64,000 nucleotides of DNA from Motacilla alba alba (GCF_015832195.1 NC_052032.1:2300618-2364617); one strand, 5' to 3'; counted from the first letter of the stretch, positions 37,735 through 49,773 are shown. Translations and numbers: made by a program. Notes: a model not told the origin generated them from the sequence alone.

Positions 37735-37862
37735 AGTTCATGCCCCTGGATCCCTGGCAGTGTCCAAGGGCAGGCTGGATGGAGCTGGAGCAGCCTGGGA
37801 CAGTGGTGCAAGGAGTCCTGGATGGGCTTTGACGTCCTTCCATCCCAAAGCACCCCATGGAA
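37735..37862 (+). mobile_element. Short CR1 remnant
   Basis: TCCCTGGCAGTGTCCAAGGG, CAGGCTGGATGGAGCTGGAG and CAGCCTGGGACAGTGG followed by GACGTCCTTCCATCCCAAAG. These match the sense CR1 3' region in order; the terminal octamer is missing. Confidence 0.75.
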
Positions 37863-38182
37863 TTGTTCAAAAGCCACGGAGATGAGGTGCTCAGGGTTGG
37901 TGCTGAGGTCTGGGGGTGGATCTGGCACTGCTGCACTCAATCTTTCCAAGCATTTATGGTCTTTGGGTCCCCCCTGCAGCTCCACACTTCAGGGATGTGG
38001 AGATTTCCCACATTTCCCACCCTCCTCCAGCTGCTGCAGAGCAAACCAAAGGTTCCCATCAAAAACCACATCCCTGCTGGAGCTGAGCTGCTCTCTGCCA
38101 TCTCCCCTTGTCCTGCAGGACTGGCTCCAGCTCCCAGCTTTTCTGGAGCTCTTTCCCAACAGACCCTCCAAACAGCCTGGTG

Positions 38183-38395
38183 AAAAATAATTTTTTATTA
38201 TTATACATAATTTTATTATAAACAATTTTATAATTATAAAGAATTTTTATTATAAATATTTTGTTATCAGGAATTTTATTATTATAAGTACATTTCATTA
38301 TTGTAAATAATTTAATCATAAATATTTATATTATTATTATTATAGATACTTTTTGTTATTATAAATAAAATTTTATAAATTTTCATTATTTTATT
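38183..38395. repeat. AT-rich low-complexity tract
   Basis: Over 200 bases built almost entirely of A and T with recurrent TTATTATTAT and ATAATTTTATTATAAA motifs, sharply bounded by ordinary sequence. It could be a decayed simple repeat. Confidence 0.85.
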
Positions 38396-41300
38396 TTTGT
38401 TCCAATTCTGTGTTCTGCATCCCTCCTCCCTTAAAATGCTGCTCATGGCTGTATTTAATGGCCCTCTATTGTTTTGGAGCTTTTCCCCTTTTTTTTTTCA
38501 AATGGGAATTTTTTTCCCTTTCAGCAGCTCAGCTGTTCCTGTGCTCACAGAAATCTCCAGCCTGGAGGCAAAGATCCTCCCAGATTTATGGGCATCCCTT
38601 GCATGTGCTAAGAGGGGAGATGAGGCCCAGCACAGTTCTTGGATAATGAAGCTCATCCTCCTTCTTTCTTAATCCTTTAAGTGCTTTCTTGTGAATATTT
38701 CAGCAGCTGACAGGGATGGTTAGAAACCTGACTTTGGGGATGTTTATAAAGTCTAATTAAATATTGATGGATTCAACAGCATTGCCAAATCATAAAGCTT
38801 CTCCAAAGACTCTCTTGGGGATTTTTTTTTTAGTTTAATTTTATTTATGACCCACCCCCCCCAAATCACTGGGGCTTTCAAAAGAAGAGGAAAAAGCTAA
38901 AATTCAATTAGACACATACCTGGAGAATGAGGGAATTCCTGCTGAGTAAATATGATCATGCAAGCCACAAAAATGGCCCAGAGATACAAGGAAGTTACTC
39001 GGGAGTCAGTTGGTCCCAGGAGACTTTCCTGACATTTATTCTGTGAAATTAATTGAGATCAGTGCTGAATGTAATGTGGGAGAACCAGGAGCAATTGAAA
39101 TTGCCTCTGTTTAGGGAAGACAGAAAACTTGCCTGCCTCAGGACTGGAACATCCCAACCTTCCCCACTTCTGGATGCTAATTTGGATTTCTTTATGTGGC
39201 ATTTCAACCATTTCTGGGCTCTGTGACCTGTAAGAGAAGCTCTCAGAGCTGGGACTATATTTAACTGCAGCTTGATCATCCAGGGCTGTTACAGAACTCA
39301 CCAGCTTAGGAATGACTCATTTTGGGGGGAAAAAAATAAAGAATCACCACCTTTGCTTTCAATCTATAAAAAATCTGCTCCCAACTCCCTCTCCTGCTCT
39401 TCCTGTTCTGGTCTTGCACTGACTCAAACTCTGCCAACCCAATTTTTAGTGATTCCTGAGAACTTTCCTGAATCCCTTTGGGTTCCTTCACCTTTAGGTT
39501 TTTTTTCCAATATATTGACAGGTTTTTCTTCCTGTTCACTTATTCGGAGAGGAATCTACGATTGCCCCCAGAATTTGCTTTTCAAATCTCTCTGCTGGCC
39601 ATGCAGAATCCTGCTTCATCCTCACTGAACTGGAGTGTAAACCCACTACAGCTGAGGCTTTGTTTTCCTAAATATCTTCAAGCAGGAAGGGACTTCTCAT
39701 CCCTGTGCACTGCCAGTGATCCCTGAATAAGCAGGATAAAAACATGTATGAGGGATGTGGGAATTTGATATAAATTTGTATAAAATTCTTGAGGAATGCC
39801 CAGAAATTCTGGGCTGAAGGGAGAGGCCAAACCCAGAGCTGAGCATCCATAAATCCCCCTCCTTCCTGTGGAAAAGGCTTTAGCTGGCTGAATGTATTCA
39901 AGAAAGTTCAGTTTTAATGATGCACATCATGATGGGTAGCACCAAAAATGGGTTTCACCCTGTGAGAAATTGATTTAAATTAAAATTTTAGAGCTCTAGG
40001 AAACAGAAAGGAGCATGAACCAGGGATATCCTTATGGGCAAGAACTGTATCTGTGAAATGGGGGTGACAGAGCTTCAGTGTGAGCTGGAATTTTAAATAT
40101 TAGGTAAAAAATTAATGAATTTTTGGAGTCATCTGCAGTATCTGCATAGAAGGAGCCACAGAGATACTACAAAGCAAACATCTGCTGAGGGCTGAGCTCG
40201 CTGTGAGTGAGGAGCAGCTGCTTTGCTGCTCCTTCAGGATGTAAATCCAGCAGAATTACAGAGGCACCCGGGAGAATGGAGCAGAAGCCACAAATTTCAA
40301 AGAGGTTTTAAAACCTGCACCTGGTTCTTTAGAGGCAAAGAAAGAAAAATCAGCAGCCTTTGGCTTTGAGGCTGCTGGAGATCCCTCAAAGGAAGAAATA
40401 ATTTGAATTTACCTGGAGGATGAAAGGAAAAGCTGAAAGATCTGTTATTGGGGTGCTGTTCTTTTTAAAGCTTGTGTCCTGAGGATACCATTTCTGCTGC
40501 ACTGGGATGGGCACAGTTAATTTCTGTCACACGAGCTGCCGTGGGATTTGTGTGGGAAATCAGGATTTGTGTTGGAAGCACTCTGGGATGTTTTGTTTTG
40601 CTGAGCAGTGACCCCACAGAGTCCAGGGGGGAAAACTGGGGGGACAGGGACCTGGGGACACACAGCTGGGACAGCTGAGCCCAGGGACATTCCAGACAGG
40701 GTGACAGCATCTGTCTGTCCCAGTTCTGCTCCATGGAGGGAGGTCTGCTGCCCTGGGGATGGCAAAACGTGGGATGGGAAATGTGGAATTCATTCCTTTC
40801 TCTGCTTGTCTCCACGGCTCTTTCTTCCCCACATACCCTGAATTTGTCCCAATCCATGGGTGCTTTGCTGCTTTCCCACCCCAGCAGGGTGAAAGAACAG
40901 GTAGCTGGGGCTGAGCTGGGGGCCAGGATTAAACCAAACACCCCTGGTTTGCAACAAGCTCCCAAAGCTTTGATAAATTTACTGGAATTTGGCAGCTGAG
41001 AAATATTGACTTTGTTTAATTGCTCAGCAGGTCTTTCATTCAGGCCTGGTTAGAGACTTGCAAATATTTGCAAAGGGAAAAAAAGAAAAAAGAAAAAAAA
41101 AAGGAAGAAATTTATATGGTAACGATTTTTTTAATAAATTTTCCATATTTTTTTTTCTTTCTGAAGGAGAAAAAGAAAACAGTTTCCAAATGAGTTCAGT
41201 TGAAGCAAATAGCACCAAAGGCAGAGCGAGGAGCTGTTTATGCAGATGGAATTCAGGGTGGATAAATCTCTATAATTTCCTATTCCAAAGCTGGAGATCT

Positions 41301-42199
41301 GTCTGCTCTCATTATTTTAATCATGACTCCTTGCAGCGCCACCCTGGGGGAGCAGAGGCAGACCTGCCATTCCATGAAGTTGGACAGAAGAGCCTGTGAC
41401 TCTCTCAGTGTGGTTTTACCTGGATTTGTGAGATGCTGGTGTTGCTACCAGAGCTCTGTGCTTACCCTGACGTGATTTGACTTTATTTTGGTTAGAAAAT
41501 TCCAGCAAAGTTGTCCTTGGTGACCATTGAAGGGGAACCAGGCTGTTTCCTTGGGTTTTGCTCTCACCTCAATGTTTAAGATCCTTAAATTTTGAATTTT
41601 TGAAATTAATTTTTGTAATTTTTTTTAAATTAAGACCCTTAATTTTGAGGCCTAGTGGTGCTTTTCATGCTGGTTAGGAAGAGAGAAATCCCAGGTACAA
41701 TCTTCAGAGGTTAAAAATCCTCATGGATTTTGGGATACGCAGGGAGCAGGAGCAGAGCCCTGCTTTGCTTTACAAACTACATTTAATATGGTTCTTTTTT
41801 TGTTTTCTGAGTCCTCAGGGATGTGAGGTGGGTGTGAATAATTGATGAGAGCAGGACCATCCCAAATCCATCATTTTTTATTATTGTTTCAGAAAAGTGC
41901 CCTTGGCAGGAGGTCAGGGAGGATTTAGGAGCCCGTGCAGGTGTTCCAGCAGGACACTGGCTTTAGAGGGTTGTTACACACACAGCTCTGGGATAAATGG
42001 GGAATTCCACCTGGAACTGTCCCATCCCTGCTCCCTCAGAGTCTCCTTCCCCAGTGCTGTGTGCTGAGAGGAGACCCAGCAGAGTCAAGAAAAGGGTAAA
42101 AAAAACCTTGTGAGGGTAAAAAACCCTCTTGACCAAACCTTGCCCTCTTGACCAAGCCTCGACCTGCACCAAACCTGGGGCTCCTTGCAAGAAAATCTG

Positions 42200-42259
42200 C
42201 CCTAAATGAAAATCCCTGTGTCCTTGCAGCCCTAAATGAAAATTCCTGTGTCCTTGCAG
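42200..42259 (+). repeat. 30-base tandem duplication ending in splice-acceptor-like sequence
   Basis: Two adjacent units (42200-42229 and 42230-42259), each CCCTAAATGAAAAT, then a CCTGTGTCCTTGCAG end. Both end in a CCTTGCAG acceptor-like motif about 100-130 bases before the true exon 18 acceptor. Using the right one would add 97 bases and break the frame, so they are best read as decoys. Confidence 0.85.
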
Positions 42260-42356
42260 GCCACCAGTGGCAGCCACCTGCACCCCAGGCCAGGGGAGCT
42301 CAGCTTGTTGTTACTCCACAGCTCATTCCCCGATTTCTCTTGCTTTTGTGCCCCAG

Positions 42357-42463
42357 GACGAGGAGGAGATGGAGGAAGCCACCAACCAGAAGCTGGCCCT
42401 GCAGAAGGCCAAGGAGGTGGCCGAAGTGAGCCCCATGTCAGCAGCCAACATCTCCATAGCTGC
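42357..42463 (+). CDS. CACNA1B: Exon 18: proximal II-III linker
   Basis: A 107-base exon, phase 0 to phase 2. It encodes [20 protein letters not shown], then [15 protein letters not shown] and two bases of Ala. This conserved acidic/basic segment starts the cytoplasmic II-III linker. The only change from human I notice is EEAT for EEAA. The acceptor is GTGCCCCAG and the donor GTAAGC. Its phase-2 end is shared with exon 18a, so skipping or including 18a keeps the frame. Confidence 0.98.
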
Positions 42464-43117
42464 GTAAGCACCTTCGATTCCTTGGGAGAGCATTCCCCTT
42501 TTGCAGTGTCACTGTCTGTCTGTCTGTCTTTCTGTCCAGCTGGAGCATCCTGTGGGATCTGGGAGCCCTCTTGCACCACCTCTGGCCAAATACTTCAGTG
42601 CTGAGCACTTAATTAGGAGTTTAGTGAAGGATTTCTTTCAGTTTGGTGCTCTTTGTAAGGCCTCATCTTTGAATAATTGTGTTTTAGGAGTATTTTTATT
42701 TTTTTTAAGCTGGCCCAGGATAGATTTCACCAGGTGAAGTGTTAACATCCCACTCTGGATTTTTAATGAGATGAGTTTAATGATTTTTAATGAGTTATTT
42801 CTCTGTGTGTGCACAGAAATCAATATTTTTTTTAATAATCTTGACAATTCAAGTGCAAAGGCATCCTTTTAAATAGCTGAAAAATGTGCTTGAATTCCCT
42901 TTCCTTGCTGTTGGAAAGAGCTGGGTGGAATAAAATGCTCTGATTTGGAGGTAGGAACATCCATTTGGGATTCCCAGATGCCTGGATGAGGACAAGCACA
43001 GGCTCTGTGATACCAAAACCCTTGGAGAGCTTTGCCTTGGGCCCAACTTTTCCTGGATCCTAGAGGTGCAAAAATGAGGTGTAGGTGGAAATACCAGTCC
43101 AGGTTCCTGTGTTTGAG

Positions 43118-43250
43118 ACATCCCTGGAAATATCCAGGTGTTGGATGGACTTGGAGCAACCTGGGATGGTGGAGGGTGTCCCTGCAGAGGTTGGAATGGG
43201 ATTTAAGGTCCTTCCAACCTAAACCATTCCATGACTCTGTTCTGGGATTC
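43118..43250 (+). mobile_element. Short CR1 remnant
   Basis: GACATCCCTGGAAATATCCA, GGTGTTGGATGGACTTGGAG, CAACCTGGGATGGTGGAGGG and AGGTCCTTCCAACCTAAACC, ending CATTCCATGACTCTG. Sense CR1 3' region, clearly recognisable. Confidence 0.85.
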
Positions 43251-44317
43251 CTCACAAGGATTTGCTGAAAAGGTTCCTTGAACTCTTCTGGAATTTCAGC
43301 ATCAACACCAAAAAGTTTGGTCCTGCATTTTACTGGGAGCTGCTGATGTTTTCCAGACCCCTTTTACAGGGGAGACCTCCAAGGGCTGGAGAAGCTCAAG
43401 CATTAAAAAAAAAGAAATTTCCTGCTTAATTTATTGAAAAAACCTGAACTGCAGCCGGATTCCTTTGGTGGAAATCTCTTTTTACTGGGAGTTTAATCCA
43501 CTTTAGCAAAGACAAAAGGCCAAGTGGAGCCAGTTTATTACATGTGAAGGAAAAGAATATTATTAATTTGCCTATTTTATTCTTCTTACCATTTTATTTT
43601 GTCATTACTGCTGTAATCAGTTCCTATTTATGCTCTGGCAGTTTGATAGTTTTAAATACCATTTTTTCCTTACAATTATTTTCTGGCCAGCCTTGAAAAG
43701 AAGTCAAATGAGGATAATTGCTCCTGCTCTTTGATGCATTTCTTGGTTCTGGTATTTGAAAATGCAAGATGATGATGGTGCTTATTTGCTTCTGTTCTAA
43801 TCAAAGCATTTTGCAAGGGAAAGTTTCTTAGAAGAAAAAAACCAACTCACTTCCATGGACCTAAGGTTGAAAGTGCTTAAAATCACCTTTTCCCATCATT
43901 TTTCACCAGGTTTTCAAAAGCACAAGGAGATTTTTGTGACAACAGTTCAAAGTGAGGACAAAATTGTGGATTTTTGCTTATTTTGCCTCAAGTTGAATCT
44001 GCCCTGCCCCAACTGTGTGAAAATTCACACAAGCACAGTGGAAGGGATGGTTTCCACATCTCCTGACCCGGTGACACCCCGTGACATCTCCTTACCCTGC
44101 TGCAGAGGCAGGCTGAGCCTCCCACGGCCACTCACAGAGCTTTGCTTTGGGGACAAAAAGCAGCATTTAGGTCAAGGAGTTGATGCCCAAAGGGATGAGG
44201 CCCTGGAGGAGCAGGCGAGGGAGGAGTCAGGTTTTGGGAGATGGGAAGAGGGAGCTGGATGGATTGGTGGCTCCATGAGATTTAATAAATCCATCTCAAA
44301 GCAATTTGTTTTATATA

Positions 44318-44400
44318 GAAATCCCAGAATATTTTGAGTTGGGAGAGACCCACAAGGGCCAGGTCTCAAGTGAATAACCCACACAGGGATGGAATGTCCA
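44318..44400 (-). mobile_element. CR1-like fragment, antisense
   Basis: AATCCCAGAATATTTTGAGT and TGGGAGAGACCCACAAGGGC match the start of the element at 61738-61903, which has the same GGGAGAGACCCACCAGGAT segment and continues into clear CR1 sequence. Diverged and short. Confidence 0.6.
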
Positions 44401-45735
44401 TCCTCAGGGAGCTCCAGAGGGGCTTGGCAGCCCCTAAGTCTTAGACAGGGGGTGCTTTGCAGCCCCTAAATCTTGGATAGGGCGTGGTTTGCAGCCACCA
44501 TCCCTTGGATACCCCTTTCCAGTACAGGGCTGACTTAGGGACCTTTTGATCCCCAAATCCACCCCAACACTTCATTTCTCCTGCTCTTATTCCCCATGGT
44601 GCTCTGAGGGTGGAGCAGATGTCGTGACCATGGCAAGTCCTGGCAGATCAGATCCAGAGCTGAACATGCCAAAAGTGCTGGGAATTCTTAAAATGGGATT
44701 TTTGGTGAGTGGAAGTATCACCAGAACCCAAAACTCAGGTACAAAGAACTGAGAATCCAATCCCTGTAGGATTCAGTGAGCAAGGCCTAGGAAAATGGGG
44801 ATTGAGCTCCTGCAAAGGTAGCTCTACCCAATCAATTTCTATTTGTACTTTCCCCTAAGGAATATTTTTTTTAGTTTTATAGTTTAATATTACTTTCCCA
44901 ACATGTGAAAATGGATTTCTGTAACAGCAGGCATCGATGGCATGGATGGATGTTCTGAAAGCATTGATATTTTCCCTGCCTGCATCAGTCCAAACAGGTG
45001 GTGGCAGAGAACACCATGACTTGGATTTTCTTGATCACGATGTTCGTGTTCCCAGTGTCCCCACAGAGGTGACAAAGCTGTCCCTGGGCTGAGCCTGCTC
45101 AGGAGTCACGTTGCCTGTGCTGTCTCAGGGCTGAGGTGCTGTTTTCTTCCCTGCCCTTGCCAGTCCTGCTCCCAGCACTGACTGTGACTCCCCTAAAGCT
45201 CCTTCCAGCCCTTCCCATGGGTTGGATCCTCCACCTCTGGCATTTTTCCCATGCCAATACAGGCTGAGCTCTGCCTGAAGAGGAATTTTTTGCACTCTGT
45301 GACTTACGAGGGGTTTTTAATTCCATGAGGTAATGGTTTACAGTTGCAGCCAGATCCAAGGGAATCATTTAATCACCTGCCCCAGCCTCCCCTCCTAAGC
45401 AAGCTCCTTAAAATTTGCACAGCCCGTGCTTGGAATTGTCCCGTTGTCTCCCTCCTCCGCTCTGAGCTCCATTTATTGTGCTGGTTATTGAACATCATTT
45501 CCTAAGCATAAGGGACTGGTTGTTATCCAGTGTTATTCAGGCTCTGAAGAGGCACCTTCACCTTCCCACCTGGCATTGGATGCTGTGGGAGCTGGGAATT
45601 GGTTTGTGATTGATGGACACCAGGGATCTCCTTTAATAACAGGCTCATGATGGCAGTGCTGGGGAGGGATCGTTCATCATCTGCCTCCCAACATCCTGCA
45701 TTGCTTTGGAGCTCCCAGAAATTTCCTCTCCTGTA

Positions 45736-46146
45736 TTCAGGGTTCCCCCGACCAAGGTGAGGGAGGATGAATCTGACTCCATGTTCTCACAAGGCTAATT
45801 TATTATTTTATGATACTATATTATATTAAAGAATGCTAAACTAAACATTACTAAAGAATACAGAAAGGATACAGACAGGATGTTAAAAGATAATGAAAAA
45901 CTGGTGTCTCCTTCCAGAGTCCCGACACAGCTTGGCCCTGATTGGTCATTAAGTCAAAACAATTCACATGAAACCTGTGAAACCATCACCAGTTGGATAA
46001 ACAATGTCCAAACACATTCCAAAGCAGCAAAGCACAGGAGAAGCAATCAGATAATTATTGTTTACATTTTTCTCTGAGGCTTCTCAGCTTCCCAGGAACA
46101 AAATCCTGGGCAAAGAGATTTTTCCAGAAAATATGATGGTGACAGT
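45736..46146 (-). mobile_element. Solo LTR-like element, minus strand
   Basis: Reverse complement of the 19709-20127 element over its full length: GGATGAATCTGACTCCATGT, AAGGCTAATTTATTATTTTA, CTAAAGAATACAGAAAGGAT, CACAGCTTGGCCCTGATTGG and TTCTCAGCTTCCCAGGAACA. It ends around CAGAAAATATGATGGTGACA. No retroviral coding sequence alongside. Confidence 0.75.
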
Positions 46147-46149
46147 CCT

Positions 46150-46410
46150 CCTCCACCAAAGGGATTCATCTGAGCAGATTTGTCTGGCCACAGTTGGTTT
46201 TTCACCTGGTGAACTCTGTCCTGCAGGATTTATTTTGTGGTCTCTCTGGATGAAAAGCGAGGCTGGTGTGGAGCTGCTGCTTCATCCAGCCCCCAGCATT
46301 TCTCTGCTCCACCAAAGGGACCTGAGCAGATTTGTCTGACCACGGTTCCTTTTTCACCTGGTGAACTCTAGCCTGAAGGATTTCTGTAGGATGAAAAGCG
46401 AGGGTGGTGC
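46150..46410 (+). repeat. Two tandem copies of a roughly 110-base segment
   Basis: Copies at 46150-46268 and 46307-46410 share CTCCACCAAAGGGA, TGAGCAGATTTGTCTG, TTTTTCACCTGGTGAACTCT and GGATGAAAAGCGAGG. They begin right at the edge of the inverted LTR. The second copy has lost about a dozen bases. Confidence 0.9.
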
Positions 46411-49369
46411 ATTGGTTCTGTCACTGTTTGCAAAGTTTGGCTGAACACAGGACATGTGTTTGATTCAAGTCCATTGTTTCACTCTTCTTTTTTTGTGATT
46501 TTTTTTGTTTGTTTGTTTTCTGTTTAGCATTTTCCTTGCTTTGTTGTTTCTGGAGGTGAGTTCTGGGTTTGTTCAGCCCCTCTGTGTCGTTTGCCCTGCT
46601 CAGCCTCTGCACCTGAGGGACTTCACAGAGCCAGGGGTCCTTAGGGCAAACCATTGGTGCAGCTTCCTTGGCAGCCAGACCGGAGGACAGGGGACAAGGG
46701 GACAATTCCAAGGCACTGGATGTCCAAAGCACTTTTTGGTGCCACTCCCAGTGGAAGGAAGAGCCCTCAGGCTCATCCCTGTGGGTCACACAAAGACCCC
46801 AAAGCAAATTTGGGGGTTTTTCCTGCTTTTGCCTGGCCTGATGCCTGAGCTCCCCATGTTTGGGTTTCTCCTCTGCCTTTCCTGTCCCAGCCAGAGCTGC
46901 ACCAATGGCCTGTACAAAAGGGGCTGCCACGAGCTCACCCTGCCCCAGGCAGGGCACGACCTGGGGCTCACCTGGCACCCACAGCATTTCCCTGTGCCCT
47001 CCCCTCACCTTTGCTTAGGGAAAGCCTTAAAATAGCAATTTTTCATCACTAAATTTGTAGGAGCCTGCCAGGTAGTCAGCCACACTTGGAGGAACTTTTG
47101 GCACTCTGTGATTTACGAGGTTTGGGATTTTATTAATTCCATGAGGTCATGGATTAGAGTTGTAGCCAGATCCAAGGGAATCATTTAATCGCGGGTGTGA
47201 GGTGTGAGTTTTGGGTGGGAGGAGAACCTGGGTGGTGGATGAAACGCGGTGGGCAGTGGCAGAGACAGCTCCTGGACGTGGGCACCAGACCTAAGCACAG
47301 TTTGTCACATTGCCCACTGCTGTTCCAGAGTTATCTGTGCTTCCCAGGACAACTTTCCAGCCTCCAAGGACTTCCTGCTGTCTTCAGGACTGGTTTCTGC
47401 TGGTCCCACTGGGGTTGCTCACAGAATTGGTGTGTGATTGCAGTCCCACAGGGGGACAGTGCCTCTCGGTGTGAGCAAGGCAGAAAAGCCACCAGAGGTG
47501 GCACCTCAGACACTTCACCCTGACCCCTCTGGCCCTTTTGTACAGGTCTGGGGATGCAGGGAGGGGGGAACTGCTCTGTTTCTCCAGGTTTTCCATCTGG
47601 GAGGTTCCATGTTTTCCTTCTGTCTCAGGAGTGCCGTGGCTGATTTCCACATCTCTGTTGGGCTGTGGGGACCCAACAGGGCCCAGCAAGAAGCTGCCTG
47701 AACACCCAGCCCATGCCCTGTGCTCTGCTGGGGGGTGTAGATTAGAAGAGGTGTTCTTTTCCTCTTGCTGGTTGTGATTTCTTCCCTCTCCTCCTCCCCT
47801 GGAGTGTGTCAGTGTGTGAGGTTCTGATTCCTCCCATGGGTTTTCCTCTCTGTCCTCACCGTTGGTGTCACCCAAAGCCACCCTCTGGGCTCTGTCCCTC
47901 CTTCCTGGTAAGTAGCATCTGGTGAAAATCAACTCCTGCTGTTGTTTTGCCCTGGAAAAGGAGGCTGGGCTGGCTCTGTGGTTTCACACTCAGCAGTTCC
48001 AGGCAAATTTATGGTTTGAAAAAGGCAGAACCAGCCATGGGAGCAGAGCAGTGAGCCTGGAGTGCTGCAGGACTTGTGACACATTCCTTGCACAAGTGAC
48101 AAGGACAGAGCGTGGCCTTCATCCTGCCCAGCACCAAACAAGGCAGGGAGACACACACAGGTTCATCCCGGCCTCCCACTGCGGGATGTTTATCTGCTTT
48201 CAACAATTTTCAACTATTAAACCCAAAATCTCCACACGTACTGCACGGTGCTGATTCCCAGGTGAAGCAGGGCAGCATTCTCCTCCATCCCAAGTTTTCC
48301 CAAAGGAATTTCTTGGTTATGCCCTGCACTCAGGGCCTTGTTCTCTGCAGGATTTTGTTGCCAAAGAGTAAAAAGGTCCCCAGGTTGAACAACCTGGAAA
48401 TAATAATTTCCTTGGCCAGCATGCCACCCCCACTCTGCCTCTGCTCCTGTTTCATTTGGCACCAGACAAATACAGAAATCCTGGTGTTTAGGTAAAATAC
48501 TTCACCTGCCTGCTCAGCAGATTATTTGCTTCAAGCAAAACTTTTATGATGCCTTCCATAATTTTTCTTATATTCACTCCAGGTTTCTGAACCTCTGGAT
48601 TTTGTGTTATATTGAGTATCTGAGCCAACATTTCTGTTTAGAACAATCCATTAATTTTAATAAATGTATATTTAAAACTCCACCTCTATGATACCCAAAG
48701 AATATTAGATTTTAACTGGGCCTTCTGGTTGGCTAGAATTGATTGTTAACAGATTTAAACACTCATGAAAGGAGAAGGAAAAATGCTGCAACTGAAAAGG
48801 CAATTCAGGAGGTGAAGAGATTTTATTTTCAGTCTTGGGGAGGGTTTTTGGAACACTGTAGACTGATAGAAATTATCATTTAGAGGTAGGAAAAAATTAA
48901 TGCCTCAAACCCGGATCATTCAGGATATTTAGAATCCTGGTTTTCTGTGGATTCCCTGCCTTTTCTATGTGATTCAGTGATTTCCATATTTAAAACCCCC
49001 ACATAAATAGTGTGGAGGAGATGGAGGAGAATCTACAAAATTCCTTGAGCTGCAGGAAGCTCCTTTCACCCCTGGGCCCTGCCCCACTGAAGCTGCAGCA
49101 GAGCTGAGGTTTTTAGGCCCCGTGGCCCAATTTTGGGCAGTCTGAGCCAGGTCCATCCCAATCCCTGTCCAAGGAGAGAGGTAGGTGCTTCCGAAGAGCC
49201 AGTCTGAGGCAGGAGCTGCCTGGTACCAGCTGCTGGAGCTCAGGTGGATTTTGGAGCCTGAGGTTCTCTCTCCTGCCCTTGCTCTGTGCTAAAGCTTCCT
49301 CCTGGTGCCCAGAGCAGGAATTAGGAGCCTGCTCCACTTGGAAATGAGGATTTGCAGCACAATCCCCCC

Positions 49370-49640
49370 GTGGCTGCAGCCAGACCTCCCCAGGGCGGCA
49401 GAGGTGGCTCCTGCAGGACTTTGGCGGTGTGAGTACCAGGGAGCCGCGGAGCCCCGCGGTCATCGTGTGCCTCTTGGTCACCTTTTCCTTTCGGCTCCCT
49501 TTTGGTTCTGTTTTGGACTCTTTGGTTGTGTCCCCGTTCTCCAGAGGATGGGGTGTCTTGGATTCCACAATCCTGGAGCTTGCCCAGTCTTCTCCCCGTC
49601 TGCATCCGACAGGACGCGGCCTGTACGAGTCTCCTCCCGA
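49370..49640. other. CpG-rich intronic patch upstream of exon 18a
   Basis: CpG dinucleotides are frequent here (for example GGGAGCCGCGGAGCCCCGCG, GTCATCGTGTGC, GCATCCGACAGGACGCGG, GTACGAGTCTCCTCCCGATG), while the surrounding intron is almost CpG-free. No conserved reading frame is evident. It ends about 130 bases before exon 18a. Confidence 0.6.
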
Positions 49641-49678
49641 TGTCTTTTATGGTTTCTCTGCCCGTTTGGTTTGGTTTG

Positions 49679-49773
49679 ACTTTTTTTTTTGTTGTTCTTT
49701 TTTTTTGTTTTTTTGGCTTTTTCTTTTCTCACTTTTTGTTTTCTTTGTTTGTTTTGTTTTTTTGCATGTGCAG
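49679..49773 (+). promoter_or_regulatory. T-rich tract, Rbfox element and acceptor of exon 18a
   Basis: A nearly continuous T/G-rich stretch of about 90 bases leads to the acceptor. Inside it TGCATG at 49763-49768 is a perfect Rbfox-binding element, and the AG is at 49772-49773. In mammals Rbfox2 binding upstream of e18a is reported to repress inclusion of this exon; the position seen here, overlapping the acceptor, fits repression. Confidence 0.8.

Larger units (their letters stand above)
36303..42356 (+). other. CACNA1B: Intron 17
   Basis: A 6.1 kb phase-0 intron. It holds an LTR (36370-36805), a pair of roughly 87-base direct repeats (36811, 37031), a sense CR1 remnant (37735-37862), an AT-only tract (38183-38395), an A-rich run near 41080-41102 and a 30-base tandem duplication near the acceptor (42200-42259). 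The regions 37120-37730, 38400-41050 and 41110-42195 show nothing recognised. Confidence 0.78.
45284..47190 (+). repeat. Pair of about 90-base direct repeats, 1.8 kb apart
   Basis: Copies at 45284-45374 and 47090-47190 share GCACTCTGTGACTTACGAGG (ATTTACGAGG in the second), AATTCCATGAGGTAATGG and AGCCAGATCCAAGGGAATCA. The intervening sequence holds the inverted LTR and is unrelated. Confidence 0.88.
42464..49773 (+). other. CACNA1B: Intron 18 (between exon 18 and cassette 18a)
   Basis: A 7.3 kb phase-2 intron. It contains a sense CR1 remnant (43118-43250), an antisense CR1 fragment (44318-44400), an inverted LTR (45736-46146), duplicated segments (45284/47090 and 46150/46307), a CpG-rich patch (49370-49640) and a long T-rich tract before exon 18a. 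The regions 42470-43110, 43260-44310, 44410-45280, 46500-47085 and 47200-49365 show nothing else recognised. Confidence 0.78.

Noticed and set aside
43855..44337. A 160-codon plus-strand frame in intron 18
   Set aside because: No recognisable family, no splice signals in phase with exon 18 or 18a, and its right end runs into a CR1-like fragment.
49375..49415. Possible CTCF site in the CpG patch (CCCCAGGGCGGCAGAGG)
   Set aside because: Aligned to the CTCF core as I know it, it has an extra base and several mismatches, so it is not supported by eye.
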